A stretch of DNA of 64,000 nt from Moraxella macacae 0408225 (GTDB lineage Bacteria > Pseudomonadota > Gammaproteobacteria > Pseudomonadales > Moraxellaceae), in contig NZ_ANIN01000001.1 of the NCBI RefSeq assembly GCF_000320365.1, positions 310,001 to 374,000 of the forward strand, read 5' to 3'. Positions 8,378 through 18,032 of this stretch are shown here, piece by piece; positions within the stretch are counted from its first letter, which is position 1; each line of letters opens with the position of its first letter. The position numbers and the translations under genes were made by a program. Below the pieces are notes generated by a model. The model did no database searches. It saw only the letters and a list, made by a program, of their open reading frames with translations, and was not told the origin of the DNA.

Positions 8378-9424
8378 ATGTGGCAACACGATACTGTATA
8401 TCAAATCTATGTGCAATTTATCAGCGTTTAATGCAGGAATATAGCGATATTCACCGCCACCATTTGACTGAAAAATATCACGATTTTCCACCGCAAGCTC
8501 CTCCAACGTTTCCAAACAATCTGCTGAAAACGCAGGGCTAATCACATGCACTGATTTTACCCCTTGCCTGCCCCAATCGGTCAATATTGCATCTGTATAA
8601 GGCTTTACCCATTCTTGTTTGCCAAAACGCGACTGAAAACTGCACAACCATTCATCATCAGCCAACTTTAGTGCTTTTGCCAATTGAGAAGCGGTATAGC
8701 GACAGCGTTTGGCATACGGATCGCCTTTGTCTTCATACGGTTTTGGAATGCCGTGAAAACTCATCAACAATTTTTCAGGCTTACCGTGCAAGGCTTGAAA
8801 ATCACGAATTTTTTCGGCCAAGGCTTTGATATATAATGGATTGTCAAAATAATCTTTAATAAAACTTATCGCAGGCAAGTCTCTTTGCGACAAGCCCCAT
8901 TTTGCCACCACATCAAACACAGCCGCCGTTGTGGTTGCTGAATATTGTGGATATAAGGGCAAAATAACGGTATTTTCTACCTGTTGTTGGTTAAGTTTTG
9001 TTAATAAGTCTTGTAAACTTGGATTACCGTATGTCATTGCAACGCACACTTGAACATCAAGTTTTTCTAACAAATCGTGGTTGTCATGATTATCGTGGTT
9101 ATCGCGGTTGTCAAAACGCTGCTGTAGAGCATCTGCCTGTTCAAAAGCAATTTTGCGCAACGGTGAGTCGCTATCCCATATACTTTTATAAGCGTGGGCG
9201 ACTTTTTTTGGCCGCGTGGTTAACACAAACAAATTAAGAATAATTTGCCAAAGCAGTTTTGGTATTTCAATCACACGCCCATCGGATAAAAATTGGCGCA
9301 AATATTGACGAACAGCAGTTACGGTTGGTTCATCTGGTGTACCTAAATTAACCAAAATAACAGCAATTTTTTGGGCGGTTGTTGGTTTCATTGCATTTTT
9401 TTTGACAACATTTTTATTTATCAT
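8354..9424 (-). CDS. hemH: ferrochelatase HemH
   Basis: This 356-aa enzyme inserts ferrous iron into protoporphyrin IX, the last step of heme synthesis. Family motifs are present: the N-terminal [14 protein letters not shown], the substrate-binding [11 protein letters not shown], the catalytic-histidine segment [12 protein letters not shown], and [15 protein letters not shown] with the conserved acidic residues. The first 12 residues ([12 protein letters not shown]) are dispensable, and Met12 could be the real start. Two oddities: a DNH tripeptide repeat near residues 105-117 from a 9-bp tandem array, and a C-terminus defined by a 17-bp tandem duplication at the stop codon. It is followed closely by metW. 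Confidence 0.96.
   Translation of the reverse strand: MINKNVVKKNAMKPTTAQKIAVILVNLGTPDEPTVTAVRQYLRQFLSDGRVIEIPKLLWQIILNLFVLTTRPKKVAHAYKSIWDSDSPLRKIAFEQADALQQRFDNRDNHDNHDNHDLLEKLDVQVCVAMTYGNPSLQDLLTKLNQQQVENTVILPLYPQYSATTTAAVFDVVAKWGLSQRDLPAISFIKDYFDNPLYIKALAEKIRDFQALHGKPEKLLMSFHGIPKPYEDKGDPYAKRCRYTASQLAKALKLADDEWLCSFQSRFGKQEWVKPYTDAILTDWGRQGVKSVHVISPAFSADCLETLEELAVENRDIFQSNGGGEYRYIPALNADKLHIDLIYSIVLPHVLAHAKF
9077..9112. repeat. 9-bp tandem repeat inside hemH (DNR/DNH tripeptides)
   Basis: Four 9-bp units (GTGGTTGTC, ATGATTATC, GTGGTTATC, GCGGTTGTC) encode Asp-Asn-His/Arg repeats around residues 105-117. The array keeps the reading frame and falls in a probable surface loop between conserved blocks. 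Confidence 0.85.
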
Positions 9425-9482
9425 ACCACAAACCTACGCTTGATAAAAATTTTTAATCCAAGTTGTGTTAAATTTAATCCAA

Positions 9483-10583
9483 TTAATTGCCCTCTCGCAG
9501 TGCTTTCATTTTTTGGGTTTCTACAATTTGCCAATCTGCTTGCTGATTTTCGCTGTGTGCGTCCATATTTTTATGTATGTTAAATTTATGCACAATAAAC
9601 AACACGGCCAAATTGTTGTCCTGGGCGGTTTTTAACGCTTTGTCATAAGGCATGGCGGTAAGTGCTGTCGCCCAAGCATCTGCCAGTGCCGTCGTATCAT
9701 GCACAACCGTTACCGATGATGCACCATTTACCACAGGGCTTCCTGTTTTTGGATCAATGGTGTGGCTATAACGAACCCCATCGTATACCAGTGAATTGCG
9801 GTAATTGCCAGATGTCGCAAGGTTAATTTTACCCAGTTTTGATTCACGAATAATTGCAATTGTATTGCGGTTACTGACGCTGCTGTTAATCACAGGTTCA
9901 TCAATGCCAAGTTGCCACGCTTGCCCTTTGGCGTTTTTGCCAAAAGTTGCCACCTCGCCACCAATCTCCACCATATAATTATTGATTTTATAATCTGATT
10001 TTAACACATCAGCAACCACGTCTACACCATAGCCTTTGGCAATTGCAGAAAAATCCAAGGCCACTTCTGCTTTGTTTTTACTTAACCGGTTGCCTTGTAA
10101 TACCACACTGTCAAAATCAATCAAACGGCGGGCGTTGTCAATCTCAGCTGTGGTCGGTGGTGATTGCAACCGATCAATACGCATTTCTTTGCCAAAACCC
10201 CACAAACTCACCAAAGGCATTACCGTCGGGTCAAACGCGCCATTTGACGCTTGATAAATTTGTTTGGCATCGGTTAAAACCTGAATAAAATCTGGATCAA
10301 TTTGAATTTGCTCGCCAACTTTAGCACGGTTAAACGCCATGATTGTCGCTGTGTCATCATAAGTTGACATGCTTTGATTAATTTCTAGCAAACGTTTATC
10401 AATACTGGCTTGAATGCTCGCCACATCGGCATCTTTTGGCATCTCAAAACTAATATGATAGCTCGTCCCCATGGTTTTGCCCTCGATATTTTGATATTTG
10501 GGCGGCTTTTGACACGCACTTACACCAACTGCCAAACACAAAACCAAACCAACACTCAAAGCGACGTTACTGTTTTTTTTCAT
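9483..10583 (-). CDS. apbE: FAD:protein FMN transferase ApbE (lipoprotein)
   Basis: This 366-aa protein has a lipoprotein signal (core VALSVGLVLCLAVG, lipobox VSAC with Cys24) and then the ApbE start KTMGTSYHISF. Later blocks are DPTVMPLVSLWGFG, LDFSAIAKGYGVDVVAD, MVEIGGEV, SHTIDPKTGSPV and the Mg-binding DTTALADAWATAL. ApbE transfers the FMN moiety of FAD onto a threonine of target proteins such as NqrB, NqrC or RnfG on the periplasmic side. No nqr or rnf genes lie nearby, so the target is elsewhere. It is divergent from bioB across a 188-bp gap. Confidence 0.95.
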   Translation of the reverse strand: MKKNSNVALSVGLVLCLAVGVSACQKPPKYQNIEGKTMGTSYHISFEMPKDADVASIQASIDKRLLEINQSMSTYDDTATIMAFNRAKVGEQIQIDPDFIQVLTDAKQIYQASNGAFDPTVMPLVSLWGFGKEMRIDRLQSPPTTAEIDNARRLIDFDSVVLQGNRLSKNKAEVALDFSAIAKGYGVDVVADVLKSDYKINNYMVEIGGEVATFGKNAKGQAWQLGIDEPVINSSVSNRNTIAIIRESKLGKINLATSGNYRNSLVYDGVRYSHTIDPKTGSPVVNGASSVTVVHDTTALADAWATALTAMPYDKALKTAQDNNLAVLFIVHKFNIHKNMDAHSENQQADWQIVETQKMKALREGN

Positions 10584-10771
10584 AAATTTTATTAATCAAA
10601 CTAAAAAATAGCAATATTGTAACATTTTTTAAGTTTTGTTGAGTCATTTTTAGCAAAAATTTTAGCAAAATTTTTATGTCAAAATATTCTTGCGTTAACA
10701 GATGTTTACTTATACAATAATGCTTTTGCCAAATAATTTTGCCAATGCAAATGCCAAAATAAGGGATAAAA

Positions 10772-11836
10772 ATGTCGCCGAACGCCACCAAAAACCCATC
10801 AATCACAGCACCCTTAAACAATCCACCAAGCAACCCACCAAACCGAGATCAGATTCAAGCGTGGTTTGAGTTGCCACTTATGGATTTGTTGTTATTGGCA
10901 CAACAAACACTGCGCAGCCATTTTCCAAAAAATACGATACAAATCAGTACATTATTGTCTATTAAAACTGGAAATTGTCCCGAAGATTGTGGTTATTGTT
11001 CACAATCAGGACATCACAATACCGATCTTCAACCTGAAAAAAAATTGGCGGTTGCAAAGGTTGTTGAACAAGCACGCCTTGCCAAAGCACAAGGATCCAG
11101 CCGTTTTTGTATGGGTGCCGGTTGGCGACATCCGCACGATAAAGATATGCCCTATGTGCTAGAATTGGTAAAAGAAGTAAAAGCATTGGGGTTAGAAACT
11201 TGCATGACCCTAGGCATGCTCACACAAAACCAAGCACAACTGCTTGCTGATGCAGGGCTTGATTATTACAATCACAATCTAGACACCTCAAGAAATTATT
11301 ATGGTGAAATTATTGGTACGCGTACTTTTGATGACCGTTTAAACACGCTTGAGGTTGTGCGCAGAGCGGGGATTAATGTCTGTTGTGGCGGTATTATTGG
11401 CATGGGCGAAAGCCGCGAGGATCGCATTGATTTGTTGCTTGAACTTGCCAATTTGCCAACACCGCCTAAGTCTATTCCTGTGAATATGCTTGTACCAATT
11501 AAAGGCACGCCTGTTGCAGAAAAATTGGGTGAAACCCGCCTGCCTGTATTAGAATGGGTACGCACAATTGCAGTGGCAAGGCTGTGTTGTCCAACAAGCT
11601 ATGTGCGTATTTCAGCAGGGCGTGAACAACTTAGCGATGCCGAGCAAGCGTTGTTATTTATGGCGGGGGCAAATTCGTTTTTTTATGGGGATAAACTTTT
11701 GACAACAGACAATGCCACCACTCATCACGATGATGAACTGATAAAAACTTTGGGCTTAAACGTTGAAAAAGCTATGCCACGTCATATTCCTGTTACCAAT
11801 GCAGTTAGCGGTAGAGTTGGTGTGCTGTCATTGTAA
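10772..11836 (+). CDS. bioB: biotin synthase BioB
   Basis: This 354-aa radical SAM enzyme converts dethiobiotin to biotin. The SAM-cluster motif CxxxCxxC is present in [19 protein letters not shown] near residues 71-83. Further family blocks are [50 protein letters not shown] and [24 protein letters not shown]. The first 30 residues are Asn/Pro-rich and may be non-conserved. No other bio genes are adjacent. The stop codon lies inside a 20-bp tandem duplication, and the gene converges on purE. Confidence 0.97.
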   Translation: MSPNATKNPSITAPLNNPPSNPPNRDQIQAWFELPLMDLLLLAQQTLRSHFPKNTIQISTLLSIKTGNCPEDCGYCSQSGHHNTDLQPEKKLAVAKVVEQARLAKAQGSSRFCMGAGWRHPHDKDMPYVLELVKEVKALGLETCMTLGMLTQNQAQLLADAGLDYYNHNLDTSRNYYGEIIGTRTFDDRLNTLEVVRRAGINVCCGGIIGMGESREDRIDLLLELANLPTPPKSIPVNMLVPIKGTPVAEKLGETRLPVLEWVRTIAVARLCCPTSYVRISAGREQLSDAEQALLFMAGANSFFYGDKLLTTDNATTHHDDELIKTLGLNVEKAMPRHIPVTNAVSGRVGVLSL

Positions 11837-11907
11837 ACACGCAACTGTCATTGTAAACAAGCAAATGCAAACAAGCAAATTATCATAAAGAAATTATCAT
11901 AAAGATT
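11825..11907. repeat. three consecutive tandem duplications in the bioB-purE spacer
   Basis: CTGTCATTGTAAACACGCAA (11825-11844) is repeated at 11845-11864 with one change; the first copy contains the bioB stop codon. TGTAAACAAGCAAA (11852-11865) is followed by TGCAAACAAGCAAA (11866-11879). TTATCATAAAGAAA (11880-11893) is followed by TTATCATAAAGATT (11894-11907). Almost the whole spacer is explained by duplication. Confidence 0.93.
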
Positions 11908-11922
11908 GGTTTGGCATTTCAA

Positions 11923-12465
11923 TTAGTTTAGAATTCCTGGAATTGGATTTGCCAAAACCGCTTGGGTTTGTTTGGTGCGAAATTGGTTAATCTTTTTGCT
12001 TAATTTGTCATCATAAATAGCAAGCATTTGTACAGCCAAAAGCCCTGCGTTATACGCCCCTGCCGATCCAATTGCAAGCGTACCAACAGCAACGCCTTTT
12101 GGCATTTGAACAATGGATAATAAACTATCCCACCCACTAAGCACAGATGATTTAACAGGTACGCCCAGTACTGGCAAATCGGTTTGCGATGCACACATTC
12201 CCGGTAAATGGGCTGCACCCCCCGCCCCTGCAATAATAACGCACAATCCGCGTGCTTTGGCGGATTTTGCATATTCAAACAAACGATCAGGCGTGCGATG
12301 AGCGGAGACAACTTCACATTCGAACGCTACGCCAAAATCAGTCAACACTTGGGCGGCTTGTTGCATGGTTTCCCAATCAGACTGGCTGCCCATGATGATG
12401 CCAACTTTTGGATTGTTTTGTGATGATTGGACAGATTGGATTAAAGATTCGTGTTGGTTTGACAT
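11923..12465 (-). CDS. purE: N5-carboxyaminoimidazole ribonucleotide mutase PurE
   Basis: A 180-aa class I PurE of standard length. It has [14 protein letters not shown] at the N-terminus, the [14 protein letters not shown] active-site histidine block and [14 protein letters not shown], followed by [23 protein letters not shown]. It rearranges N5-CAIR to CAIR in purine synthesis. purK, usually the partner, is not next to it: bioB converges downstream, and the bestrophin-like gene is upstream in the same direction 24 bp away. Confidence 0.96.
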   Translation of the reverse strand: MSNQHESLIQSVQSSQNNPKVGIIMGSQSDWETMQQAAQVLTDFGVAFECEVVSAHRTPDRLFEYAKSAKARGLCVIIAGAGGAAHLPGMCASQTDLPVLGVPVKSSVLSGWDSLLSIVQMPKGVAVGTLAIGSAGAYNAGLLAVQMLAIYDDKLSKKINQFRTKQTQAVLANPIPGILN

Positions 12466-12489
12466 AATATTCCTTAAAGATGTCTGTGT

Positions 12490-13407
12490 TTATAAGATGA
12501 CATGTTTTGGCAAAACTTTGCGTGTGTTGTCTTTTTCAAATACTTGTTCGCTTAGCTGTGCCAACTGCGTTTCTATGGTATCACACATCATACACAGTGG
12601 CAAATGATTGTCCAAAACACCAAATGGCTGACTAATTTCATCTACAATTTCATTTAACGCCATAAACGTATAACCAACAAATGCCACCACAAACGGCGTA
12701 ACCCAACCTATCACATTGCCAAGTCCAAAAGGCAACATAAAACAATACAAATACACCGTGCGATGCAACAACACAAAATACGAAAATGGTACAGGCGTGT
12801 TATAAATCCGCTCACAACCTGCTTGAATATGGGCAAGTTCGCCGATACTGTTGTCAATATTTTGCCATTGTAACGCGTTGATTTTGTCTTGATTAAGCCA
12901 CCGCCCAAGTTGCTCGCCCATTGCTTGCGTAAGTCTTAAGGCAGCAAAACTTTGTCCAACAAACTGATTTTGTTCATCTTTGTTTAAAATTCTTATTAAA
13001 CTGTCTGTATTATCTTCATCACGCAACTGATGACGCAAACTGTGCGTAAAAGCGATCACCAACCGGGTAAAGCGTTGTTTTTCGTGCATGTCAATGTTTT
13101 GTAATGTCAAAACCTGACGCGTAACGTTGCGCGTTTGCCAAACGAGTGCACCCCAAAGTTTTCGCCCCTCCCAAAACCTATCATAAGCTGCGTTATTACA
13201 AAACCCATGAAAAATCGCAAGTGATATTCCAAGCAAGGCAAACACAGTTGGCGTAATTGGTATTGGAATTTTTGCAATGTGAGTTTGGTAATAATAAATA
13301 ATAAATGAAAAAACAAATAATACAAGCTCTGGAATTATTAAACGTTTAAAATACGAGCCTTGCATGATAAACAAAAGTTTAAAAGGTTGTATGGTGCGTT
13401 TTATCAT
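12490..13407 (-). CDS. bestrophin-family anion channel (UPF0187/YneE-like)
   Basis: This 305-aa membrane protein shows the bacterial bestrophin pattern: TVFALLGISLAIFHGFCNNAAYDRFWEGRKLWGALVWQ-type sequence after the first hydrophobic segment (FRLIIPELVLFVFSFIIYYY region). A second pair of hydrophobic segments lies near 205-250 (YLYCFMLPFGLGNVIGWVTP and VVAFVGYTFMAL). Bacterial bestrophins form pentameric ion channels; ion selectivity varies between members. The conserved AYDRFWEGR is the family hallmark. No partner gene is visible. Confidence 0.9.
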   Translation of the reverse strand: MIKRTIQPFKLLFIMQGSYFKRLIIPELVLFVFSFIIYYYQTHIAKIPIPITPTVFALLGISLAIFHGFCNNAAYDRFWEGRKLWGALVWQTRNVTRQVLTLQNIDMHEKQRFTRLVIAFTHSLRHQLRDEDNTDSLIRILNKDEQNQFVGQSFAALRLTQAMGEQLGRWLNQDKINALQWQNIDNSIGELAHIQAGCERIYNTPVPFSYFVLLHRTVYLYCFMLPFGLGNVIGWVTPFVVAFVGYTFMALNEIVDEISQPFGVLDNHLPLCMMCDTIETQLAQLSEQVFEKDNTRKVLPKHVIL

Positions 13408-13451
13408 GATATTTTACTTTAGCTTACTTTGTATTTTATTTATTTTGTATT

Positions 13452-16298
13452 TTACTTTTTTAACATGGTTTTTAAAAACCGCCCTGTGTGTGATTTTTTG
13501 TCTTTGGCAACCTCTTCTGGCGTACCAACTGCCACAATCTCACCACCGCCCATGCCACCTTCATAACCCAAATCCACAATCCAATCGGCGGTTTTTATCA
13601 CATCAAGATTGTGTTCAATCACCACCACGGTATTGCCTTTATCGCGCAAGGCGTGCAAAATATCAAGCAATTTGGCAATGTCATGAAAATGCAGCCCCGT
13701 CGTCGGTTCATCTAAAATGTACAAGGTTTGTCCTGTGTCGCGTTTGGATAATTCTTTGGCAAGTTTTACGCGCTGGGCTTCACCTCCTGATAAAGTCGGT
13801 GCCGATTGTCCCAGTGTAATATAACTTAAACCCACATCAATTAAGGCTTGTAGTCGTCTGTGAATCGATGGAATAGCCTTAAAAAACTGTGTGGCATCTT
13901 CTACCGTCATCTCAAGTACATCTGAAATGGTTTTGCCTTTATAGTGAATTTCTAAAGTTTCGCGGTTGTAGCGTTTGCCTTGACAAGCATCGCATGGTAC
14001 ATACATATCGGGCAAAAAGTGCATTTCTACCTTGATTAACCCATCGCCTTGACAAGTTTCACAACGCCCACCTTTTACATTAAAACTAAACCGTCCTGAT
14101 TGATAACCGCGAGCTTTGGCTTCAGGCACTTGCGAGAACAGTTCACGAATGGGAGTAAACACGCCTGTATAAGTGGCAGGGTTGCTGCGTGGCGTGCGTC
14201 CGATTGGACTTTGATCAATATCCACCACTTTGTCAAGGTATTCAAGGCCGCTGATGCTGTCAAACATTTCGGCGGTGTGGGTTGTTGCGTTGTTTAATTG
14301 CGTGGCTGCAAGTGGCAACAAGGTGCGATTTATCAGTGTGGATTTACCAGAACCCGATACGCCCGTTACACAAGTTAACACACCAATTGGCAACTTTAAG
14401 GTAACATTTTTAAGGTTATTGCCCCGAGCCCCTGTCAAAATAACATGTTTTTCTTGGCCGTTGTTGTCTTGTTGGGCGTTATGGCGGATTTTTGGTATGG
14501 CAATTTTTTGTTTGCCTGACAAATATTGCCCTGTCAAAGAATGTTTATTTTTAGCAATAGCTTCCGCCGTCCCTTGTGCTATCACGTTGCCTCCATGCAC
14601 GCCTGCCCCCACACCGATATCAATAATATGATCTGCAAGCCAAATGGCCTCTTCATCATGCTCCACCACAATAACGGTATTACCCAAATCTCTCAATTTT
14701 GTTAAAGTTTGTAACAATCTATCGTTATCACGCTGATGCAGACCAATCGACGGTTCGTCCAACACATACATGACCCCCATAAGCCCTGCCCCAATTTGGC
14801 TTGCCAAACGAATACGCTGCGCCTCACCGCCTGATAACGTTTCAGCACTCCTGGCTAACGTCAAATAATCAAGCCCCACACTCACCAAAAACTCCAGCCG
14901 CTCGCTTATTTCTTTGATGATTTTTTCGGCAATTTCACCTTTTGCACCGCTTAATTTTAGCCCCTGATAATAATCTTTGGCATCGCCAATGGGTTTTTTC
15001 ACAACATCAAAAATCGTCGTGTTGTCAATAGCCACATGCCTAGCAATTTCGTTTAAACGCGAACCATGACAACTGTCGCAAACAGCATCGGCCAAATATT
15101 TTGCCAATTCATCACGCACAAGGCTGCTTTGCGTGGTGCGATACCTGCGCTCCATATAAGGCAACACGCCTTCAAAAACCACGGTTTTAACAGATTTTCG
15201 TCCGCGTTCATCTACAAAATTAAACGCAATTTTATCCTTGCCTGATCCGTGCAAAATCACCTCTTTGTGTTTTTTTGGCAAATCTTGCCATGCCATATCC
15301 ATGTCAATTTGGTAAAAATCAGCAACCGTTGACAACAGGCCAAAATAATACGCATGCCGTTTATCCCAACCCTGAACTGCCCCTTGATTGAGTGATTTTT
15401 CCGGGTGCATGATGATTTTTTCCGAAGCAAAATATTGACGCTTACCCAAACCATCACAAACAGGGCATGCACCATAAGGGTTGTTAAAACTAAACAGTTT
15501 TGGTTCAAGACCTGCAACCGCACGTTCACAAGCACGACATGCGTGTTTGGCTGATAAAACTTGATCGCGATCTGTTTGCATAAAATGCAAAATAGCCACA
15601 TCATTACCCAAACGCAACGCCGTCTCCAGACTTTCTGCCACACGATTGCCTAAATCATTTCTCACTTTAAAACGATCGATAACCACATCAAGCGTATGCT
15701 TAAAGGTTTTTGCCAGTGGCGGTATTTCGTCTATATCGTATATTTCACCATCTACACGCATTTTTGTAAAACCTTGGCTTTGCATTTGTTCAATCACAGA
15801 CAAATGTTCACCTTTTCGATCGTCAACCACCCTTGCCAAAATCATCAATTTGGTATCAATTGGCAATTGCATCACCTCATCTACCATTTCGGTAACGGTT
15901 TGAGCAACCATAGGCAAATGATGTTCTGGACAAAACGGCGTGCCAACTCTGGCATACAGTAAGCGCAAATAATCGTAAATTTCGGTAATTGTACCAACGG
16001 TGGATCGTGGGTTGTGATTGGTGGATTTTTGTTCAATTGCAATTGCAGGAGATAAACCCTCAATGCTGTCTACTTCAGGTTTATCCATTTGTGATAAAAA
16101 TTGGCGTGCATAAGCAGACAGACTTTCTACATAACGGCGTTGCCCTTCAGCGTATAGCGTATCAAAAGCCAATGATGATTTGCCAGAACCTGACAAGCCT
16201 GTGATAACAACCAATTTATCGCGTGGAATGTCAAGGTCAATGTTTTTAAGATTGTGCGTTCTTGCTCCGCGGATTTTGATTACGTCGTGCTTAGCCAT
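13452..16298 (-). CDS. uvrA: excinuclease ABC subunit A, UvrA
   Basis: This 948-aa protein has standard UvrA length. The N-terminus is [19 protein letters not shown], the first Walker A is [14 protein letters not shown] (about residues 33-46), and a zinc motif [10 protein letters not shown]...CPVC follows. Then come the first ABC signature [16 protein letters not shown] and [12 protein letters not shown]. The second half repeats this: [13 protein letters not shown], a second zinc motif CETCQGDG...[25 protein letters not shown] and [11 protein letters not shown]. UvrA recognises bulky DNA damage and loads UvrB in nucleotide excision repair. It is monocistronic here. A perfect 21-bp tandem duplication lies 11 bp upstream of the start. 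Confidence 0.99.
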   Translation of the reverse strand: MAKHDVIKIRGARTHNLKNIDLDIPRDKLVVITGLSGSGKSSLAFDTLYAEGQRRYVESLSAYARQFLSQMDKPEVDSIEGLSPAIAIEQKSTNHNPRSTVGTITEIYDYLRLLYARVGTPFCPEHHLPMVAQTVTEMVDEVMQLPIDTKLMILARVVDDRKGEHLSVIEQMQSQGFTKMRVDGEIYDIDEIPPLAKTFKHTLDVVIDRFKVRNDLGNRVAESLETALRLGNDVAILHFMQTDRDQVLSAKHACRACERAVAGLEPKLFSFNNPYGACPVCDGLGKRQYFASEKIIMHPEKSLNQGAVQGWDKRHAYYFGLLSTVADFYQIDMDMAWQDLPKKHKEVILHGSGKDKIAFNFVDERGRKSVKTVVFEGVLPYMERRYRTTQSSLVRDELAKYLADAVCDSCHGSRLNEIARHVAIDNTTIFDVVKKPIGDAKDYYQGLKLSGAKGEIAEKIIKEISERLEFLVSVGLDYLTLARSAETLSGGEAQRIRLASQIGAGLMGVMYVLDEPSIGLHQRDNDRLLQTLTKLRDLGNTVIVVEHDEEAIWLADHIIDIGVGAGVHGGNVIAQGTAEAIAKNKHSLTGQYLSGKQKIAIPKIRHNAQQDNNGQEKHVILTGARGNNLKNVTLKLPIGVLTCVTGVSGSGKSTLINRTLLPLAATQLNNATTHTAEMFDSISGLEYLDKVVDIDQSPIGRTPRSNPATYTGVFTPIRELFSQVPEAKARGYQSGRFSFNVKGGRCETCQGDGLIKVEMHFLPDMYVPCDACQGKRYNRETLEIHYKGKTISDVLEMTVEDATQFFKAIPSIHRRLQALIDVGLSYITLGQSAPTLSGGEAQRVKLAKELSKRDTGQTLYILDEPTTGLHFHDIAKLLDILHALRDKGNTVVVIEHNLDVIKTADWIVDLGYEGGMGGGEIVAVGTPEEVAKDKKSHTGRFLKTMLKK

Positions 16299-16308
16299 GT
16301 TGTGCTTC

Positions 16309-16350
16309 TTATGTTTAATTGGTAAAGTTTTATGTTTAATTGGTAAAGTT
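16309..16350. repeat. 21-bp perfect tandem duplication upstream of uvrA
   Basis: Two identical 21-bp units at 16309-16329 and 16330-16350, beginning TTATGTTTAATTGG, lie directly before the uvrA start codon, in the likely 5' untranslated region. Confidence 0.93.
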
Positions 16351-16554
16351 AAAAAGATAGCTTGTTAATGGGGCAAATTGGCATGGTTTCAAGGTTATTT
16401 TGGTTTTGTCAAAAACCGATGATGCCTTTGTTTTTTATCACCTTTAGTAGTATAGATTTTACCAATAAATCACCCTATAATGGGAATTGTTTTATCAGTC
16501 ATTTTATCAAACTGCTTTTTAGCAAACACGCTTTTATCAACCAATGGAGTTAGT

Positions 16555-16983
16555 ATGTCAATCAGTGCCAGAAACCAACTTGCCGCCAAAATCAGTGCCA
16601 TCAACACAGGGGCAGTCAACGATGTGATTAGCGTTATTACCGCCCAAGGCGACACGTTAACAACCGTCATCACAAGCGACAGCACAAAACGCCTAAACTT
16701 AAGCGTAGGTTCTGATGTGATCGCAATTTTTAAAGCCCCATCGGTTATCATCACAACCGACAATGACTTAATTTATTCATCACGCAACCAACTACAAGGC
16801 AAAATCACCAATATTACAGACGGTGCGGTCAATGCCGAAATTAGCATTGAAACTGACAATGCCACACCAATCACTGCAATTATCACAAGCCAAAGCGTAA
16901 AAAATTTAAATTTAAGCATAGGCTCTGATGTAACCGCCTTGATTAAAGCATCGCACATTGTGCTTGCGGTAAAACAATCTTAA
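16555..16983 (+). CDS. molbindin: free-standing tandem Mop (TOBE) domain protein
   Basis: I start the gene at ATG 16555, with GGAG seven bases upstream, giving 142 aa. An upstream in-frame extension to 16480 lacks homology. The protein is two Mop domains back to back: SARNQLAAKISAINTGAVND with LNLSVGSDVIAIFKAPSVI, and SRNQLQGKITNITDGAVN with LNLSIGSDVTALIKASHIV. Di-Mop domains bind molybdate or tungstate in the cytoplasm as oligomeric storage or buffering proteins, and also occur as the C-terminal part of ModC and ModE. It lies 99 bp upstream of modA. The ModC in this window lacks such a domain, so this protein may supply it in trans. Confidence 0.93.
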   Translation: MSISARNQLAAKISAINTGAVNDVISVITAQGDTLTTVITSDSTKRLNLSVGSDVIAIFKAPSVIITTDNDLIYSSRNQLQGKITNITDGAVNAEISIETDNATPITAIITSQSVKNLNLSIGSDVTALIKASHIVLAVKQS

Positions 16984-17068
16984 ACCTTAAATCTTAAATC
17001 TTAAACTTTAATAACGCACGATTTTCAATTTGTTAATTTTCAATTTGTTAAATTTATTAAATTTATTA
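16980..17068. repeat. tandem-repeat-filled spacer between molbindin gene and modA
   Basis: Three arrays follow one another. A 7-bp unit (TTAAACC, TTAAATC, TTAAATC, TTAAACT) starts at 16980 and covers the stop codon. ATTTTCAATTTGTTA occurs at 17021-17035 and 17036-17050. AATTTATTA occurs at 17051-17059 and 17060-17068. The last ends directly before the AAAGGA ribosome-binding site of modA. Confidence 0.92.
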
Positions 17069-17082
17069 AAAGGATAAGCAAC

Positions 17083-17835
17083 ATGAACTTAAAATTTACC
17101 AAAATCGCTCTAACCGCCCTTGCGTTTTGTGCTTTCACCGCCCACGCTGATGTTACCGTATACGCAGCGGCCAGTTTAACCGATGCCATTAACGATGTGA
17201 ATCGACTTTATGAAAAAAAATATCGCACCGATGTAAAAGCCTCTTATGCCGCTTCATCAACCCTTGCCAAACAAATCCAAAATGGTGCAAAAGCCGATGT
17301 TTATTTATCCGCCGATATTGCATGGATGAAACACATTGAAAAAAACAATTTAGTAAAATCTAACAATGTCATTCATTTGCTTGGCAATCGCTTGGTAACC
17401 ATCGCACCAAAAGCAAGTCCAATCAAAACCATAAACATGAATGCACAAACCCTTGACAACCAATTCACAGGCAAACTTTGTACAGGCAACACCGACTCCG
17501 TTCCAGTTGGCAAATACGCCAAAACCGCCTTGACCAGTTTAAACTGGTGGGATAGCGTGCAATCACGAATTGTTGGCACTTCAGATGTGCGTTCGGCGTT
17601 AAATTTTGTAGACAGAGGTGAGTGTGGATTAGGCATTGTGTATGCCACGGATGCCAAAATTGCCAAAAACGTAAAAGTTGTTGGCACTTTTGGACTTGCA
17701 ACACACACGCCGATCGTTTATCCGGCAGGACTGATTAATGACAACAATGACGATGCCAAACGCTACTATCAGTTTTTACAAAGCGATGATGCCAAAAAAA
17801 TCTTTGTCAAGTATGGTTTTAGCTATTTAAAATAA
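17083..17835 (+). CDS. modA: molybdate ABC transporter periplasmic binding protein ModA
   Basis: This 250-aa protein has a Sec signal peptide (residues 1-22, ending AHA-D) followed by the ModA hallmark VTVYAAASLTDAIN. Other family blocks are KASYAASSTLAKQIQNGAKADVYLSAD, GNTDSVPVGKYAKTAL and GIVYATDAKI. The serines of AAAS and SSTL correspond to oxyanion-binding positions in E. coli ModA. Its permease and ATPase (modB, modC) are about 40 kb away at 57.3-58.7 kb rather than in the usual modABC operon. A strong terminator follows. The molybdate it supplies is needed for the NarG cofactor. Confidence 0.96.
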   Translation: MNLKFTKIALTALAFCAFTAHADVTVYAAASLTDAINDVNRLYEKKYRTDVKASYAASSTLAKQIQNGAKADVYLSADIAWMKHIEKNNLVKSNNVIHLLGNRLVTIAPKASPIKTINMNAQTLDNQFTGKLCTGNTDSVPVGKYAKTALTSLNWWDSVQSRIVGTSDVRSALNFVDRGECGLGIVYATDAKIAKNVKVVGTFGLATHTPIVYPAGLINDNNDDAKRYYQFLQSDDAKKIFVKYGFSYLK

Positions 17836-17870
17836 TTGTTTAAATAAACTTAAACCATCAACCAAATAAA

Positions 17871-17907
17871 CCAAAAAAGGCAGCGTATTTTCGTTGCCTT
17901 TTTTTGG
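17871..17907. terminator. modA terminator
   Basis: CCAAAAAAGGCAGCG and its near-complement CGTTGCCTTTTTTTGG form a stem of about 15 bp with a TATTTT-type loop and a run of seven T. Confidence 0.9.
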
Positions 17908-17951
17908 TTTAACATTTAGTGGCTTAGCATTTAGTGGTTTAACATTTTACG
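17907..17951. repeat. 15-bp tandem repeat, three copies, modA-nfuA spacer
   Basis: GTTTAACATTTAGTG, GCTTAGCATTTAGTG and GTTTAACATTTTACG follow one another at 17907, 17922 and 17937. Confidence 0.88.
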
Positions 17952-18000
17952 GTTTGGCGGTTTATATTGACAAACTGTTGATAAATTGTTGACAAACTTT

Positions 18001-18032
18001 ATTTATAAAACGCATTATTTATAAAACGCATT
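18001..18032. repeat. 16-bp perfect tandem duplication spanning the nfuA stop codon
   Basis: ATTTATAAAACGCATT occurs at 18001-18016 and 18017-18032. The inner copy holds the last codons of nfuA and the stop codon overlaps the junction, so the outer copy repeats the C-terminal coding sequence downstream of the gene. Confidence 0.93.

Noticed and set aside
13364-13819. 151-codon plus-strand frame at the uvrA end
   Set aside because: It is antisense to uvrA and the bestrophin gene start, with no domain features.
16984-17082. Molybdenum-cofactor riboswitch before modA
   Set aside because: The spacer is composed of tandem repeats and is too short and unstructured for that riboswitch.
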